Translations under genes and position numbers: made by a program
The notes under the pieces: model-generated
What the model was told of the DNA's origin: nothing
Database searches by the model: none
Seen by the model: only the letters and a program-made list of their open reading frames with translations
From: Myxococcota bacterium
GTDB lineage: Bacteria > Myxococcota_A > UBA9160 > UBA4427
Direction of reading: 5' to 3'
Assembly (NCBI GenBank): GCA_041389495.1
Contig: JAWKRT010000001.1
Location: 1,240,001-1,304,000, forward strand
DNA length: 64,000 bases
Part shown: positions 52,329-62,861 of the stretch, piece after piece
How positions within the stretch are numbered: position 1 is the first letter of the stretch
Layout of the letters: every line of letters begins with the position of its first letter

Positions 52329-53656
52329 CGCGCGCGCGCCTCCGGGCCGACCGCGCCGGCGGCGCCCGCCGGCGGAAGCTCGAGCACCGCCGTCGTGCCG
52401 CGGCCCGGCTCGGAGCGCAGCGCGAGCCGTCCGCCGAGCGCCTCGGCCACGATGCGCACGAGGTGCAGGCCGAGCCCCATTCCCGCGCCGGGCGGCTTCG
52501 TCGTGTAGAAGGGCTCGACCGCGCGTTCGAGCTCCTCGGGCGTCATGCCGACGCCGCGGTCGGTGACCTCGACGCGCAGCCCCGCCGTCGAGGCCGCGAG
52601 GTGCACGTCGACCCTCTCGCCGTCCGACGCCTGCAGCGCGTTGCGCACGAGCGGCAGCACGAGCTGCGCGAGGTGCGGGAGGCTCGCGTCGACGGTCGTC
52701 TCGGGCGCGGCGCGCCAGACGACGCGCTCGCCCGCCGCACCGAGCTCGCGATCGACGAGGGCCTCGAGCGCATCGACCGTCGCGCCACCGCCGACGGGGC
52801 GCAGCTCCTCGGCGGCGTCGGCGCGCATGCGGTCGAGGATCGCGCGACAGTGCTCGACCGCCTCGCGGATCTCGAGGGCGTCCGCGCGCACGCTCGCGAT
52901 GTCGCTCGCGTCCGCGTCGCGCTCGAGCTCGCGCGCGAGCACGGCGACCGCGCCGAGCGGCGAGCTCAGCTCGTGCGCGGCGCCCGCCGCGAGCGTCGCG
53001 AGCGACGCGAGGTGCCGCGTGCGCTCGAGGCGCCGCTCCGCGTCGCGCAGCGACGCGCGGTGCGACGCCGCCGCGCGCAGGATCTGGCGCATGAAGTAGG
53101 TGATCGACACCGCCGCGGCAGCCGTCGCGGCCCACATGCCGGCGAGATGGATACGGATCGCGGACGCGGCGGGGCCCGGGAACGCGAAGGGAAGCGCGAT
53201 CTCGCGGTGCCACAGGTGCGTCTCGGCGTGCCACGCGAAGAGCGCCGCGTATCCCAGCACCGCGCACGCGACGACGGCCCACGACGCCGCGCCGCCCCCC
53301 GTCGCGACCGCCATCGCGATGTGCACGACGTACAGGATCGCGAACGGGTTCTCGGGCCCGCCGGTCGCGGCGAGCGCGGCCGTGAGGATCGCGACGTCGA
53401 GGATCAGGACGCCCGCGATCGCGGCCTCGGAGACGCGGCGCGCGCGGCGCGCGGCGAGGGCGAGCGCGACGTTGCTTCCGGCCGTCACGACGAGCACGGC
53501 CCAGAGCACGCGCGCGACCTGCGGCGTCGGCGCGAGCCGGTCGAGCGCGAGGAGGCCCACGGCCTGGCCGGCGGCCGCGACCCAGCGCAGCCCGACCAGC
53601 CAGGGGAGGACGATCCGCGGGTCGCCGAGCGGGGAGGGCGAGGGCGTGGCGCGCAT
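52325..53656 (-). CDS. Redox sensor histidine kinase of the RegB/PrrB type
   Basis: A 443-residue membrane kinase with about six N-terminal membrane segments. Near residues 95-101 is GGPENPF, the GGxxNPF quinone-site motif of RegB. The H-box has His228 in GAAHELSSPLG, and Cys270 in EHCRAIL aligns with the redox-active cysteine of RegB (Cys265 in Rhodobacter). The N-box (VRNALQAS), G1 (VEVTDRGVGM), F-box (EPFYTTKPPG) and G2 (GMGLGLHLVRIVAEAL) are complete. It should phosphorylate the RegA-type regulator when the quinone pool and thiol are reduced. In this genome it lies beside a thioredoxin/flavin operon. Confidence 0.93.
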   Translation of the reverse strand: MRATPSPSPLGDPRIVLPWLVGLRWVAAAGQAVGLLALDRLAPTPQVARVLWAVLVVTAGSNVALALAARRARRVSEAAIAGVLILDVAILTAALAATGGPENPFAILYVVHIAMAVATGGGAASWAVVACAVLGYAALFAWHAETHLWHREIALPFAFPGPAASAIRIHLAGMWAATAAAAVSITYFMRQILRAAASHRASLRDAERRLERTRHLASLATLAAGAAHELSSPLGAVAVLARELERDADASDIASVRADALEIREAVEHCRAILDRMRADAAEELRPVGGGATVDALEALVDRELGAAGERVVWRAAPETTVDASLPHLAQLVLPLVRNALQASDGERVDVHLAASTAGLRVEVTDRGVGMTPEELERAVEPFYTTKPPGAGMGLGLHLVRIVAEALGGRLALRSEPGRGTTAVLELPPAGAAGAVGPEARAR

Positions 53657-53812
53657 CGGGCCGATGGTAGCCGGCGCGCGCGCGGCCGGTGCGGCAAGGC
53701 GGCGCGGCGGAGAAGCTGTGTCGCCGCGCGCCGGACGCGCGCGGCGCGCGCCCAGCGGCCCTGCGCCTTGCTAGGCGCGCGCGCGGCGCGCCGACGCCGT
53801 CGCGCACCCGTG

Positions 53813-53872
53813 ACCGCGTCGGACGCCCGGAACCGCGTCGCGCGCCTGCAACCGCGTCGCGCGACCGCGTCG
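53813..53872. repeat. Four short direct repeats downstream of groEL
   Basis: ACCGCGTCG occurs at 53813, 53832, 53851 and 53864. The start-to-start spacings are 19, 19 and 13 bases. They lie in the 314-base gap between the RegB-type gene and groEL. No gene or known site is linked to them. Apart from these repeats and the terminator, the gap (53657-53970) holds nothing I can identify. Confidence 0.55.
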
Positions 53873-53880
53873 GGCGCCGG

Positions 53881-53917
53881 AATGCAAACGGCCCCCGGAG
53901 CCGTGGCTCCGGGGGCC
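53881..53917 (-). terminator. Intrinsic terminator of groES-groEL
   Basis: On the minus strand GGCCCCCGGAGCC and GGCTCCGGGGGCC form a stem of 12-13 bp around a CACG loop. It is followed by GTTTGCATT, a partial U-run. It lies about 54 bases after the groEL stop and is the best rho-independent terminator in the window. Confidence 0.8.
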
Positions 53918-53970
53918 GCCGCGAGTCGGTCCGCGCGGCCAGGGGCCGCGCGGTGCGACGGGCGCGCCGC

Positions 53971-55605
<1,635 letters not shown>

Positions 55606-55619
55606 CGTGGGGGGCTCCT

Positions 55620-55907
55620 CTACTCGATGACGGCGAGGACATCGTCCTCGCGCATGATCAGGTGCTCGACGCCGTCGAGGTTGACCTCGGTGCCCGAGTA
55701 CTTGCTGAACAGGATCTTGTCGCCCTTCTTGACGTCGAGCGGCGTGACCTTGCCGTCCTCGCCGATCTTGCCGCCGCCGACGGCGACGACCTTGCCCTCC
55801 TGGGGCTTCTCCTTGGCCGAGTCGGGGATGATGATGCCCCCCGACGTCTTCGCCTCTTCCTCGACGCGCTTCACGAGGATGCGATCGTGGAGCGGACGGA
55901 TCTTCAT
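55620..55907 (-). CDS. groES: Co-chaperonin GroES (Hsp10)
   Basis: A 95-residue GroEL lid. It starts MKIRPLHDRILVKRVEEE and contains the mobile loop (AKTSGGIIIPDSAKEKPQEG) and the ending MREDDVLAVIE. All are typical. The ATG is preceded by AGGAGG. It is the first gene of the groES-groEL operon with a sigma-70-like promoter and a CIRCE operator upstream. Confidence 0.98.
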   Translation of the reverse strand: MKIRPLHDRILVKRVEEEAKTSGGIIIPDSAKEKPQEGKVVAVGGGKIGEDGKVTPLDVKKGDKILFSKYSGTEVNLDGVEHLIMREDDVLAVIE

Positions 55908-56003
55908 GAGTCCGATTCCTCCTGGCGCGAGACCGCGCGATGCGCGCTCGCCGACCCGTTGTGTCCGGTCTGTGGTTCGGAGGAGCGCTCGGCTCCTCCC
56001 GCC

Positions 56004-56030
56004 CTGGCACTCGCACGTCGGGAGTGCCAA
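56004..56030 (-). promoter_or_regulatory. CIRCE operator (HrcA binding site) of groES
   Basis: CTGGCACTC, nine bases (GCACGTCGG), GAGTGCCAA. This is the CIRCE pattern TTAGCACTC-N9-GAGTGCTAA with the core GCACTC-N9-GAGTGC intact. It lies just downstream of the predicted -10 box and 97 bases before the groES ATG, where bound HrcA would block transcription. Confidence 0.93.
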
Positions 56031-56040
56031 AGCGGCGCGG

Positions 56041-56069
56041 AGCATTCGTCACTGCCCCCGGAGCGTCAA
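56041..56069 (-). promoter_or_regulatory. Promoter of groES-groEL
   Basis: On the minus strand TTGACG, 17 bases, AATGCT, immediately upstream of CIRCE. The -35 box matches five of six consensus bases; the -10 box is weak. The arrangement of promoter then CIRCE is standard for HrcA-controlled groE. Confidence 0.55.
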
Positions 56070-56309
56070 CCGAGGCGATCGAAAAATTCACGCGTCGCGT
56101 TCGATCGCGCGTCGATCCGGCGCCGCTCGCGAGGGCGCTTGCACTTTCGCCGTCGCTTCGCGAGAGTCCGGCGAAACTCGGGCGAAGGTGGCGTCTCCCC
56201 CGTCTCCCAAAGAAGGACTGGGAAGGGGAAGGAGAGGACGCCGAGCTCGCGCGCCGGCCGTCGCCGCGCCGCGAGCACCGAAGCCGCCCGAGAGCAGGAG
56301 GCCCCGCCC

Positions 56310-56921
56310 ATGGCCCTCACGCGCCGCCAGCGCGAGATCTACGAGTTCGTGCGCGGGTTCGTGCGCGAGCACGGCTACTCGCCGAGCCTCGAGGAGATCG
56401 GCTCGCACTTCGGGCTCCGCTCCGTCGCCACCGTCCACAAGCACGTGCAGCACCTCGTCGAGAAGGGCCTGCTCCAGAAGGCGTGGAACCGGTCGCGCTC
56501 GGTCGAGCCCGTGGGCGCCGACACGGTGGCCGACGGCGGGGTGGCCGACCTCCCGCTCCTCGGCGTCGTCGCCGCGGGGCGCCCGATCGAGGCGATCGAG
56601 GGCGACGACCGGGTGGCCGTGCCGGCCGACATGGCGGGCCGCCCGGGCGAGCGCTTCGTGCTGCGCGTGCGGGGCGACTCGATGATCGAGGACATGATCG
56701 CCGACGGCGATCTGGTCGTGGTCGAGAGCCGCAGCGAGGCGCGCAACGGCGAGACGGTCGTGGCGCTCGTGGGCGGGAGCGAGGCGACGCTCAAGCGCTT
56801 CTACCGCCGCGGGGATCGCGTCCGCCTCGTGCCGGCGAACGCCGACATGGCCCCGATCGAGGTCGCCGCCGCCGACGTCGAGATCCGCGGCGTCCTGCGC
56901 GGCCTGCTGCGCAGCTACTGA
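56310..56921 (+). CDS. lexA: LexA repressor
   Basis: A 203-residue SOS repressor. The N-terminal winged helix (residues 1-68) has MALTRRQREIYEFVRGFV and HGYSPSLEEIGSHFGLRSVATVHKHVQHLVEKGLL. The self-cleavage site is Ala89-Gly90 (VVAAGRP), and the catalytic pair is Ser124 (RGDSMIED) and Lys162 (ATLKRFYR). It therefore should be cleaved when RecA is active. AGGAGG precedes the ATG by 8 bases. I could not find an SOS box of the E. coli (CTG-N10-CAG) or GTTC-type in its leader, so the operator sequence may be lineage-specific. It is divergent from groES. Confidence 0.97.
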   Translation: MALTRRQREIYEFVRGFVREHGYSPSLEEIGSHFGLRSVATVHKHVQHLVEKGLLQKAWNRSRSVEPVGADTVADGGVADLPLLGVVAAGRPIEAIEGDDRVAVPADMAGRPGERFVLRVRGDSMIEDMIADGDLVVVESRSEARNGETVVALVGGSEATLKRFYRRGDRVRLVPANADMAPIEVAAADVEIRGVLRGLLRSY

Positions 56922-56925
56922 GGCG

Positions 56926-56945
56926 CGCGGAGCGTCCGCTCCGCG
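56926..56945 (+). terminator. Hairpin after lexA
   Basis: CGCGGAGCG and CGCTCCGCG form an 8-9 bp stem with a very short loop, four bases after the lexA stop. No U-run follows. It is probably the 3-prime end of the lexA transcript. Confidence 0.45.
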
Positions 56946-57021
56946 TCCGTCCGGCCTGCTAGGGTGCTGCGCCAGAGCGCCCCAGCCCCGCTCCCGGGGG
57001 CCAGCCGAGGAAGCCGCAGCG

Positions 57022-57609
57022 ATGAGCGAGCCGTCCGCGCCGGACCCGATCGAGTCCCACGTCGAATCCATCCTGAAGGAGCTCGGGGAGGACCCCGCGC
57101 GCGACGGCCTGCTGAAGACGCCGAGCCGCGTCGCGAAGGCCTACCGCTTCCTGACGAACGGCTACGCGGGCGACCCCGTCGAGATCCTGAACAACGCGCT
57201 CTTCGACGTCGACTACGACGAGATGGTGATGGTGCGCGACATCGAGTTCTACAGCCTGTGCGAGCACCACATGGTTCCGTTCTTCGGGCACGTGCACGTC
57301 GGCTACATCCCGAACGGCAAGGTCGTCGGCCTCTCGAAGATCCCGCGCCTCGTCGAGATGTTCTCGCGGCGCCTCCAGGTGCAGGAGCGGCTCACGATGC
57401 AGGTGGCGCAGACGCTCGAGGACGTGCTGCGGCCGAAGGGCGTCGCGGTCGTCGTCGAGAGCAAGCACCTGTGCATGGTGATGCGCGGCGTGCAGAAGCA
57501 GAGCAGCTACGCCATCACGAGCTCGATGCGCGGCGAGTTCCAGACCGATCCGAAGACGCGCGCCGAGTTCATGAACCTGATCGGCCACCGCAAGGACGCC
57601 TACGCCTAG
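57022..57609 (+). CDS. folE: GTP cyclohydrolase I
   Basis: A 195-residue enzyme that converts GTP to dihydroneopterin triphosphate, the first step of folate and biopterin synthesis. The zinc ligands Cys80 and His83 (SLCEHHMVPF) and Cys151 (KHLCMVMRG) are present, with GDPVEILNNALF, GYIPNGKVVGLSKIPRLVEMFSRRLQVQERLT and the C-terminal SSMRGEFQ. The ATG at 57022 gives normal length. It starts 100 bases after lexA and ends one base before the next gene, which may be translationally coupled. Confidence 0.97.
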   Translation: MSEPSAPDPIESHVESILKELGEDPARDGLLKTPSRVAKAYRFLTNGYAGDPVEILNNALFDVDYDEMVMVRDIEFYSLCEHHMVPFFGHVHVGYIPNGKVVGLSKIPRLVEMFSRRLQVQERLTMQVAQTLEDVLRPKGVAVVVESKHLCMVMRGVQKQSSYAITSSMRGEFQTDPKTRAEFMNLIGHRKDAYA

Positions 57610-57610
57610 C

Positions 57611-58525
57611 GTGGCGCGCGCGGTGGCGATCGCGGCCGGGCTCGCGCTGCTCGCGGTCGCCGCGCTGCTCGGCGAGGCGCACTGGGAGATCCGCCGCGTC
57701 GCGCCCGCGCTGCCCGCGCCGGCGGCGATCCTCGCGGTCGACGGCGGCGACGCCGGCCCCGTCCGCGTCCGCTACGCGAACACCGCGACGCAGGCCGGCC
57801 TCGTGCCCGGCGTCGTCGGGACCTTCGGCGGCTTCGTGCTCGAGTGGCCCGACGGTCGGCTGTTCGCGATCGACGCGGGCATGACGCCCGAGGGCGCGAT
57901 CGCGTTCGGGCGACTCACGCGGCTCGCGATGGGCGCGGCCGCGATGGAGCCCCACGGCGAGCTCGCCGCGCTCCTCGGCGACGACGCGGCGCGCGTCGCG
58001 GGCGTCGCGTTCACGCACCTCCACCAGGACCACACGGGCGGCCTGCCCGGGCTCTGCGCCGGTCGCGCCGCGCCGCTGCGCGTCTTCCAGACCGCCGACC
58101 AGGCCGAGCGCGGGAACTACGGAACGGCACCCGGGCGCGCCGACCTCGAGCGCGCCGGCTGCGTCGAGCGCGTGCGCCTGCGCACCGACGCCGCTCCGCT
58201 CGCGCCGGTCGACGGCTTCCCGGGGCTCGCCGCGTTCGCCGTCGCCGGGCACACGCCGGGGAGCACGGCCTTCGTCGCGAACGTCGCGGGCGTGCGCTGG
58301 ATCTTCGCGGGCGACGTCGCGAACGACCGCGCGAGCCTGGTGGGCGACGTCCCGAAGCCGCTCTGGTACAGCCTGCTGATCACGCCCGAGGATCGCACCC
58401 GGCTCGGCGCGCTCCGCCGCTTCCTCGGCGCGCTCGACGCGCGCAGCGACGTGGTCGTCGTCGTCGCGCACGACCTCGGAGCGATCCGTGCGGCCGGCAT
58501 CGAGGAGATCCCTCCCGCCGGGTAG
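57611..58525 (+). CDS. Metallo-beta-lactamase-fold hydrolase, membrane-anchored or secreted
   Basis: A 304-residue protein. A hydrophobic N-terminus (VAIAAGLALLAVAALLGEA) suggests an anchor or signal. The zinc-binding HxHxDH is THLHQDHTGGL near residue 138, followed by VAGHTPGSTAFV and WIFAGDVAND in family order. Members hydrolyse lactones, esters, phosphodiesters or thiols, and the substrate is not clear from sequence. It begins two bases after folE and is followed after 117 bases by an RND exporter, so the three may share a transcript. Confidence 0.85.
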   Translation: MARAVAIAAGLALLAVAALLGEAHWEIRRVAPALPAPAAILAVDGGDAGPVRVRYANTATQAGLVPGVVGTFGGFVLEWPDGRLFAIDAGMTPEGAIAFGRLTRLAMGAAAMEPHGELAALLGDDAARVAGVAFTHLHQDHTGGLPGLCAGRAAPLRVFQTADQAERGNYGTAPGRADLERAGCVERVRLRTDAAPLAPVDGFPGLAAFAVAGHTPGSTAFVANVAGVRWIFAGDVANDRASLVGDVPKPLWYSLLITPEDRTRLGALRRFLGALDARSDVVVVVAHDLGAIRAAGIEEIPPAG

Positions 58526-58642
58526 CCGCCCGCGCGCGCTCGTTCGACGCGCGCGGCCCGCGCGTCGGGCGCTCGGGGTCGTCGCGCGGCGCGGGACGCG
58601 CGACGGTCGCGGCGCGGCGGCGGCGGGGGGCGCGAGGCGGCG

Positions 58643-61372
58643 GTGACGGCGGGAGCCGACGACGAGCAGACGAGCCGCCTCGGCCGCGCGATCGCGCGCT
58701 GGGTCGATGCGGCCGGGCGCTCGCGGCGCCTCGTGCTCGCGCTCGTCGGCGCGGCGGTCGCCGCTTCGCTCGTCGTGTGCGCGAGCGGGCGCCTGCGGAT
58801 CGACACCGACACGATCCGCCTCTTCCCCGAGCGCCTCCCCGCGCGCGTCCACCACGAGCGCTTCGCGCGGCTCTTCCCCGACCTCGAGAACGCGCTCTTC
58901 GTCGTCGTCGACGCACCGAACGCCGCGCTCGCGCGCGAGGTCGCGCGCGAGCTCGCCGCGAGCCTGCGCGCCGACGCAGCGCACTTCACCGACGCCTACG
59001 TGCCGGGCGCGGACCCGTTCTTCGAGCGCCACGCGCTCCTCTACCGCACGGTCGACGAGCTCGACGTGTTCGCGGACCGCATGGCCCGGCTCCAGCCCGT
59101 CGTGGCCGAGCTCGCCGCGTCGCCGACGCTCGCGACGCTGTCGCGCCTCATCGAGCGGGGCCTCGCCGAGCTCGACGCGGCGGGCGTCGACGCGCGCCAG
59201 TGGACCGCCGTGCTCGACCGCGTCGGCGATGCCACCGTCGACGTCTTCGCCGAGCACCCCGTCGCGCTGTCGTGGGAGGACGTGCTGCTCGAGGGCGCCT
59301 CGATCGACCTCGCGACGCGCCAGGTCGTCGTCGCGCAGCCGGTGCTCGACTTCGCCGCGCTCCTCCCCGCCGCCGCGCCGCTCGCGGCCGTGCGCGATCG
59401 CGCGCGCGACGTCCCGGCACCGACGCGCGTGCGCGTGACGGGGAACCCGGCGCTCGCGCACGAGGAGACGCTCGGGCTGCTCGTCGACCTCGGGGTCGCG
59501 AGCGTGGCGTGCTTCGCGGTGGTCGCCGTGCTGCTGCGGCTCGCGCTCGGGTCGGCGCGCCTCGTCGTCGCCGCGTGCGCGACGCTCGCGGCGGGGCTCG
59601 CGATCGCCGGCGCGCTCGCCGCGCTCACGGTCGGGCGCCTCAACGTCATCTCGCTGAGCGCGGGCGTGCTCTTCCTCGGGCTCGGTGTCGACTACGCGAT
59701 CCACCTCGGCACGCGCTACGCGCACTTCCGGCGCGAGGGGCTCGAGCACGCGCCCGCGATGCGCGCGAGCGCGGCCGACACCGGCCCCGCGCTCGTGCTG
59801 TGCGGAGTGACGACGTCGATCGGCTTCTTCGCGTTCCTGCCGACGGACTACCGCGGCGTCGCCGAGTTCGGCTGGATCACGGGCGTCGGGCTGCTCGTGC
59901 TGCTCTTCCTCACGCTGACGCTCCTGCCCGCGCTGCTCGCGGGGCCGCTCGCGATCGCGCGCTTCGGTCCCGGGCCGGGCGGTGCGGTCGAGCAGGCGGC
60001 GCTCGCGCTCGGCCGCGCGATCGAGCGGCGCCGCGCGGCGGTGCTCGCCGTCGCCGTCGCCGTCGGCGCCGCCGGTCTCGCGCTCGCGCCGCGCGCGCGC
60101 TTCGAGCCCAACATCGTCGCGATGCGCGATCCCTCGACGGAGTCGGTGCAGGCGTTCGAGGACCTGCTCGCCGACGCGGACGGCGCGTCGCCGTGGCTCG
60201 TCAACTCGATCGCGCCGGACGAGGCGGCGGCGCGCGCGCTCGCGGAGCGCCTGCGCGCGCGGCCGGAGGTCGCGCGCGTCGTCGGGCTCCACGACTGGGT
60301 TCCGGACGACCAGGACGAGAAGCTCGCGATCCTCGACGACCTCTCGCTCCTGTTCGACGTGCCGCCGGTGCGCGCGCGCGCGCCGCGCGCGCCCGTCGCG
60401 CCCGAGGCGGAGGTCGCTGCGCTGCGCGCGCTCCGCGATGCGCTCGCGCGCAGCGAGCTCGGCGCCGCGCGCGGCGCGGACGCGGCGCGCGGCCTCGAGG
60501 CGAGCGTCTCGCGGCTGCGGCACCTGCTCGACGACTTCCTCGCGCGCGCGGCGGCGAGCGACGACCCGGCCCCCGCGCTGCGCGAGCTCGAGCGCCTGCT
60601 GCTGTCGTCGCTGCCCGCGCACGTCGAGCGGCTGCGCGCGAGCCTGGCCGTCGGCCCCGTCGAGGAGGCGCAGCTCCCGCCGCGCCTCGTGCGCCGCATG
60701 CGCGCGGACGACGGCGAGCTGCGCCTGCAGACGTTCCCGCGCGAGGACCTCTCGGACTCCGACGCGATGGCGCGCTTCGTCGACGCGGTGCGCGCGGTCG
60801 ACCCCTCCGCGACCGGCGTGGCCGTCAATCTCGTCGCGTTCGGGCGCACGACGCAGCTCGCGTTCGCCGAAGCCGTCGCCGCGGCGGTCGTCGCGATCGC
60901 GCTCGTGCTCGGGCTCGTCTGGCGGCGCGCCGGCGACGTCGCGCTCGTGCTCGCGCCGCTCGCGCTCGCCGCACTCGCGACGGCGGCGGCGATGGTCGCG
61001 CTCGACGTCCCGTTCAGCTTCTTCAACGTCGTCGTGATCCCGCTGATGCTCGGGGCGGGCGTCGACGCGGGCGTGCACGTCGTCGAGCGCGCGCGCAGCG
61101 TCGCGCCCGGGGAGCTGCTCGCGACGACGACCGCGCGCGCCGTGCTCTACAGCACGGCGACCACGCTCGTGAGCTTCGGGACGCTCGCGCTCTCGTCGCA
61201 CCGCGGGCTCGCGGGCCTCGGCGCGCTGCTCGCGGCGGGCATGGCGCTCACGCTCGCGGCCAACCTCGTCGTGCTGCCGGCGCTCCTCGCCGTGCGCGCG
61301 CGACGGCGCGCCCGCACCCGCACCCGAGCCGGGGAGCCCGACCCTACGAGCCCATCACGAGCGCGGCGTTGA
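58643..61372 (+). CDS. RND/MMPL-family exporter, HpnN-like
   Basis: A 909-residue inner-membrane transporter with the MMPL/SSD repeat: one membrane helix (about residue 28), a large periplasmic loop, five or six helices, and the same again. The first block includes NVISLSAGVLFLGLGVDYAIHLGTRY (the helix-4 Gly-Asp-Tyr-Ala motif), TGPALVLCGVTTSIGFFAF and TDYRGVAEFGWI. The second has IPLMLGAGVDAGVHVVERARS and RAVLYSTATTLVSFGTLALSSHRGLAGLG. It closely matches the hopanoid-exporting HpnN group, though no hopanoid genes are near. It overlaps the convergent PpiD-like gene by 29 bases. Confidence 0.85.
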   Translation: MTAGADDEQTSRLGRAIARWVDAAGRSRRLVLALVGAAVAASLVVCASGRLRIDTDTIRLFPERLPARVHHERFARLFPDLENALFVVVDAPNAALAREVARELAASLRADAAHFTDAYVPGADPFFERHALLYRTVDELDVFADRMARLQPVVAELAASPTLATLSRLIERGLAELDAAGVDARQWTAVLDRVGDATVDVFAEHPVALSWEDVLLEGASIDLATRQVVVAQPVLDFAALLPAAAPLAAVRDRARDVPAPTRVRVTGNPALAHEETLGLLVDLGVASVACFAVVAVLLRLALGSARLVVAACATLAAGLAIAGALAALTVGRLNVISLSAGVLFLGLGVDYAIHLGTRYAHFRREGLEHAPAMRASAADTGPALVLCGVTTSIGFFAFLPTDYRGVAEFGWITGVGLLVLLFLTLTLLPALLAGPLAIARFGPGPGGAVEQAALALGRAIERRRAAVLAVAVAVGAAGLALAPRARFEPNIVAMRDPSTESVQAFEDLLADADGASPWLVNSIAPDEAAARALAERLRARPEVARVVGLHDWVPDDQDEKLAILDDLSLLFDVPPVRARAPRAPVAPEAEVAALRALRDALARSELGAARGADAARGLEASVSRLRHLLDDFLARAAASDDPAPALRELERLLLSSLPAHVERLRASLAVGPVEEAQLPPRLVRRMRADDGELRLQTFPREDLSDSDAMARFVDAVRAVDPSATGVAVNLVAFGRTTQLAFAEAVAAAVVAIALVLGLVWRRAGDVALVLAPLALAALATAAAMVALDVPFSFFNVVVIPLMLGAGVDAGVHVVERARSVAPGELLATTTARAVLYSTATTLVSFGTLALSSHRGLAGLGALLAAGMALTLAANLVVLPALLAVRARRRARTRTRAGEPDPTSPSRARR

Positions 61373-62861
61373 GGCGCAGCTCCCCCTCGGCCTCGTAGCG
61401 CGTCTGTGCCTCGCGCACCCAGGTCGCGATCGCATCGGTGCGCTTCTGGTCGAGGGCCGCGCTGCGGATGGAGCTCGCCTGCGCGGCGAGCTCCGCCTCC
61501 GAGGGCGTCGTGCGCGACAAGACCTGCAGCAGCACGAGCCGGTTGCCCAGCTCGAAGATGCGCGGCGAGCTCGTGCCGGGCGGGAGCGCGAAGGCCGCGG
61601 CCATGACCTCCGGCGCGGCGCCGAGGTCGGGAATGAAGCCGTCGGGGCGCCGGCGCAGCGACGCCGTGCGCCCGAGCGTCAGCTCGCGCTCGCGCGCCGC
61701 GGCCTCGAGGGAGGCGCCGCCGCGCACGGCCTCGGAGAGCTCGGTGGCGAGGCGCTGCGCGCGCTCGCGGGCGATCGAGGCGCGCGCGCCGTCGCGCGCG
61801 AGCTCGGGCGCCACGTCCTCGAACGGGCGCGTGCCGCCCGCGAGCTTCTCCTCGACGAGCACGATGTGGAAGCCGCGATCGCCGCGGAGCACCTCGGACG
61901 GCGTGCCAGGCTCGAGGTCGAAGGCCGCATCCGCGACGGCGCCCGCCATCTCGGCGCGCGAGAGCGAGCCGAGCTCGCCGCCCGCGTCGCGCGTGGCGTC
62001 GTCCTCGGAGACCTCGCGCGCCACGTCGGCGAACGGCGCGCCCGCGAGGATGCGCTCGCGCGCCTGCTCGGCCTCCTCGCGCGCCGTCTCGACGGCGGCG
62101 GCGTCGGCGGTGCGGTCGAGCCGGAAGAGGATGTGGCGGGCGCGGACCCGGTCTGCGGTCGTGTACTGGCCGAGGGCGGCCTCGTAGCGGGCGCGCAGCT
62201 CCGCCTCGTGGTCGGCGCGCCAGGCCTCGACCGCCTCGTCGCTCGGCTCCTCGCCGGCCGGGAGCGTCTCGGTCGACAGCGCCACGTAGGCGATGCGCGC
62301 CTCCTCGGCGAGCTGGCGCGCCACCGCCTCGAGCTCGGGCTCGCTGACGGTGATCTGGCTGGCGAGCAGGCGGAGCATCTTCTGCGCGAGCAGGTCGCGC
62401 TCGATCGCCTGGAGGAAGAGACGCTGCGTCCCGTACACGCGCTCGATGCCGCGGACGATCGCCTCCTCGTCCACCGTCCCGTCCGGGCTGCGGTAGGTGT
62501 CGCGCAGGTAGCGCTGGATCTCCGCCTTGGGCACCTCGAGGCCCAGCTCGTGCGCCGACTGCGCGAGCACCGTGCGCTCGACGATCACGCGCAGCACCTG
62601 CTGGTCGAGGAAGGCGCCGGCGGCGCGCTCGTCGAACTGCTCGCCGAGCTGGTCGCGCAGGCGGCGCGCCTGCGACTCGCGCTCGAGATCGAACTCGGCG
62701 GCGTCGACGACGAAGTCGCCCAGCTCGACGATCGACGTCGCGCTCGAGGTCGACACGTTGCCCGGCCCCTGGTTGCCGAACACCACGACGAACACGAAGC
62801 CGACGCCGCCGACCAGCAGCGCCGTCAGCCAGCGCTGGCCTCGGCGAATCGCATCGAGCAC
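61344..62861 (-). CDS. PpiD/SurA-like periplasmic peptidyl-prolyl isomerase
   Basis: A 505-residue protein: one N-terminal membrane segment (WLTALLVGGVGFVFVVVFG), a SurA_N-type chaperone region (about 45-180) and a parvulin rotamase domain (about 235-335; RARHILFRLD, FADVAREVSEDDATRDAGGELGSLSRAEM, RGFHIVLVEEK). A C-terminal helical arm follows. It helps fold proteins leaving the Sec channel and outer-membrane proteins. The GTG at 62861 follows GAGGAGGGAG. It is divergent from mreB. Length and topology favour PpiD over soluble SurA. Confidence 0.9.
   Translation of the reverse strand: MLDAIRRGQRWLTALLVGGVGFVFVVVFGNQGPGNVSTSSATSIVELGDFVVDAAEFDLERESQARRLRDQLGEQFDERAAGAFLDQQVLRVIVERTVLAQSAHELGLEVPKAEIQRYLRDTYRSPDGTVDEEAIVRGIERVYGTQRLFLQAIERDLLAQKMLRLLASQITVSEPELEAVARQLAEEARIAYVALSTETLPAGEEPSDEAVEAWRADHEAELRARYEAALGQYTTADRVRARHILFRLDRTADAAAVETAREEAEQARERILAGAPFADVAREVSEDDATRDAGGELGSLSRAEMAGAVADAAFDLEPGTPSEVLRGDRGFHIVLVEEKLAGGTRPFEDVAPELARDGARASIARERAQRLATELSEAVRGGASLEAAARERELTLGRTASLRRRPDGFIPDLGAAPEVMAAAFALPPGTSSPRIFELGNRLVLLQVLSRTTPSEAELAAQASSIRSAALDQKRTDAIATWVREAQTRYEAEGELRLNAALVMGS

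Noticed and set aside
57569..61201. A 1210-codon minus-strand frame opposite the RND exporter
   Set aside because: Pure Arg/Glu/Asp-rich composition with no domain motif, fully antisense to a well-supported transporter and hydrolase. It is a GC-skew artefact.
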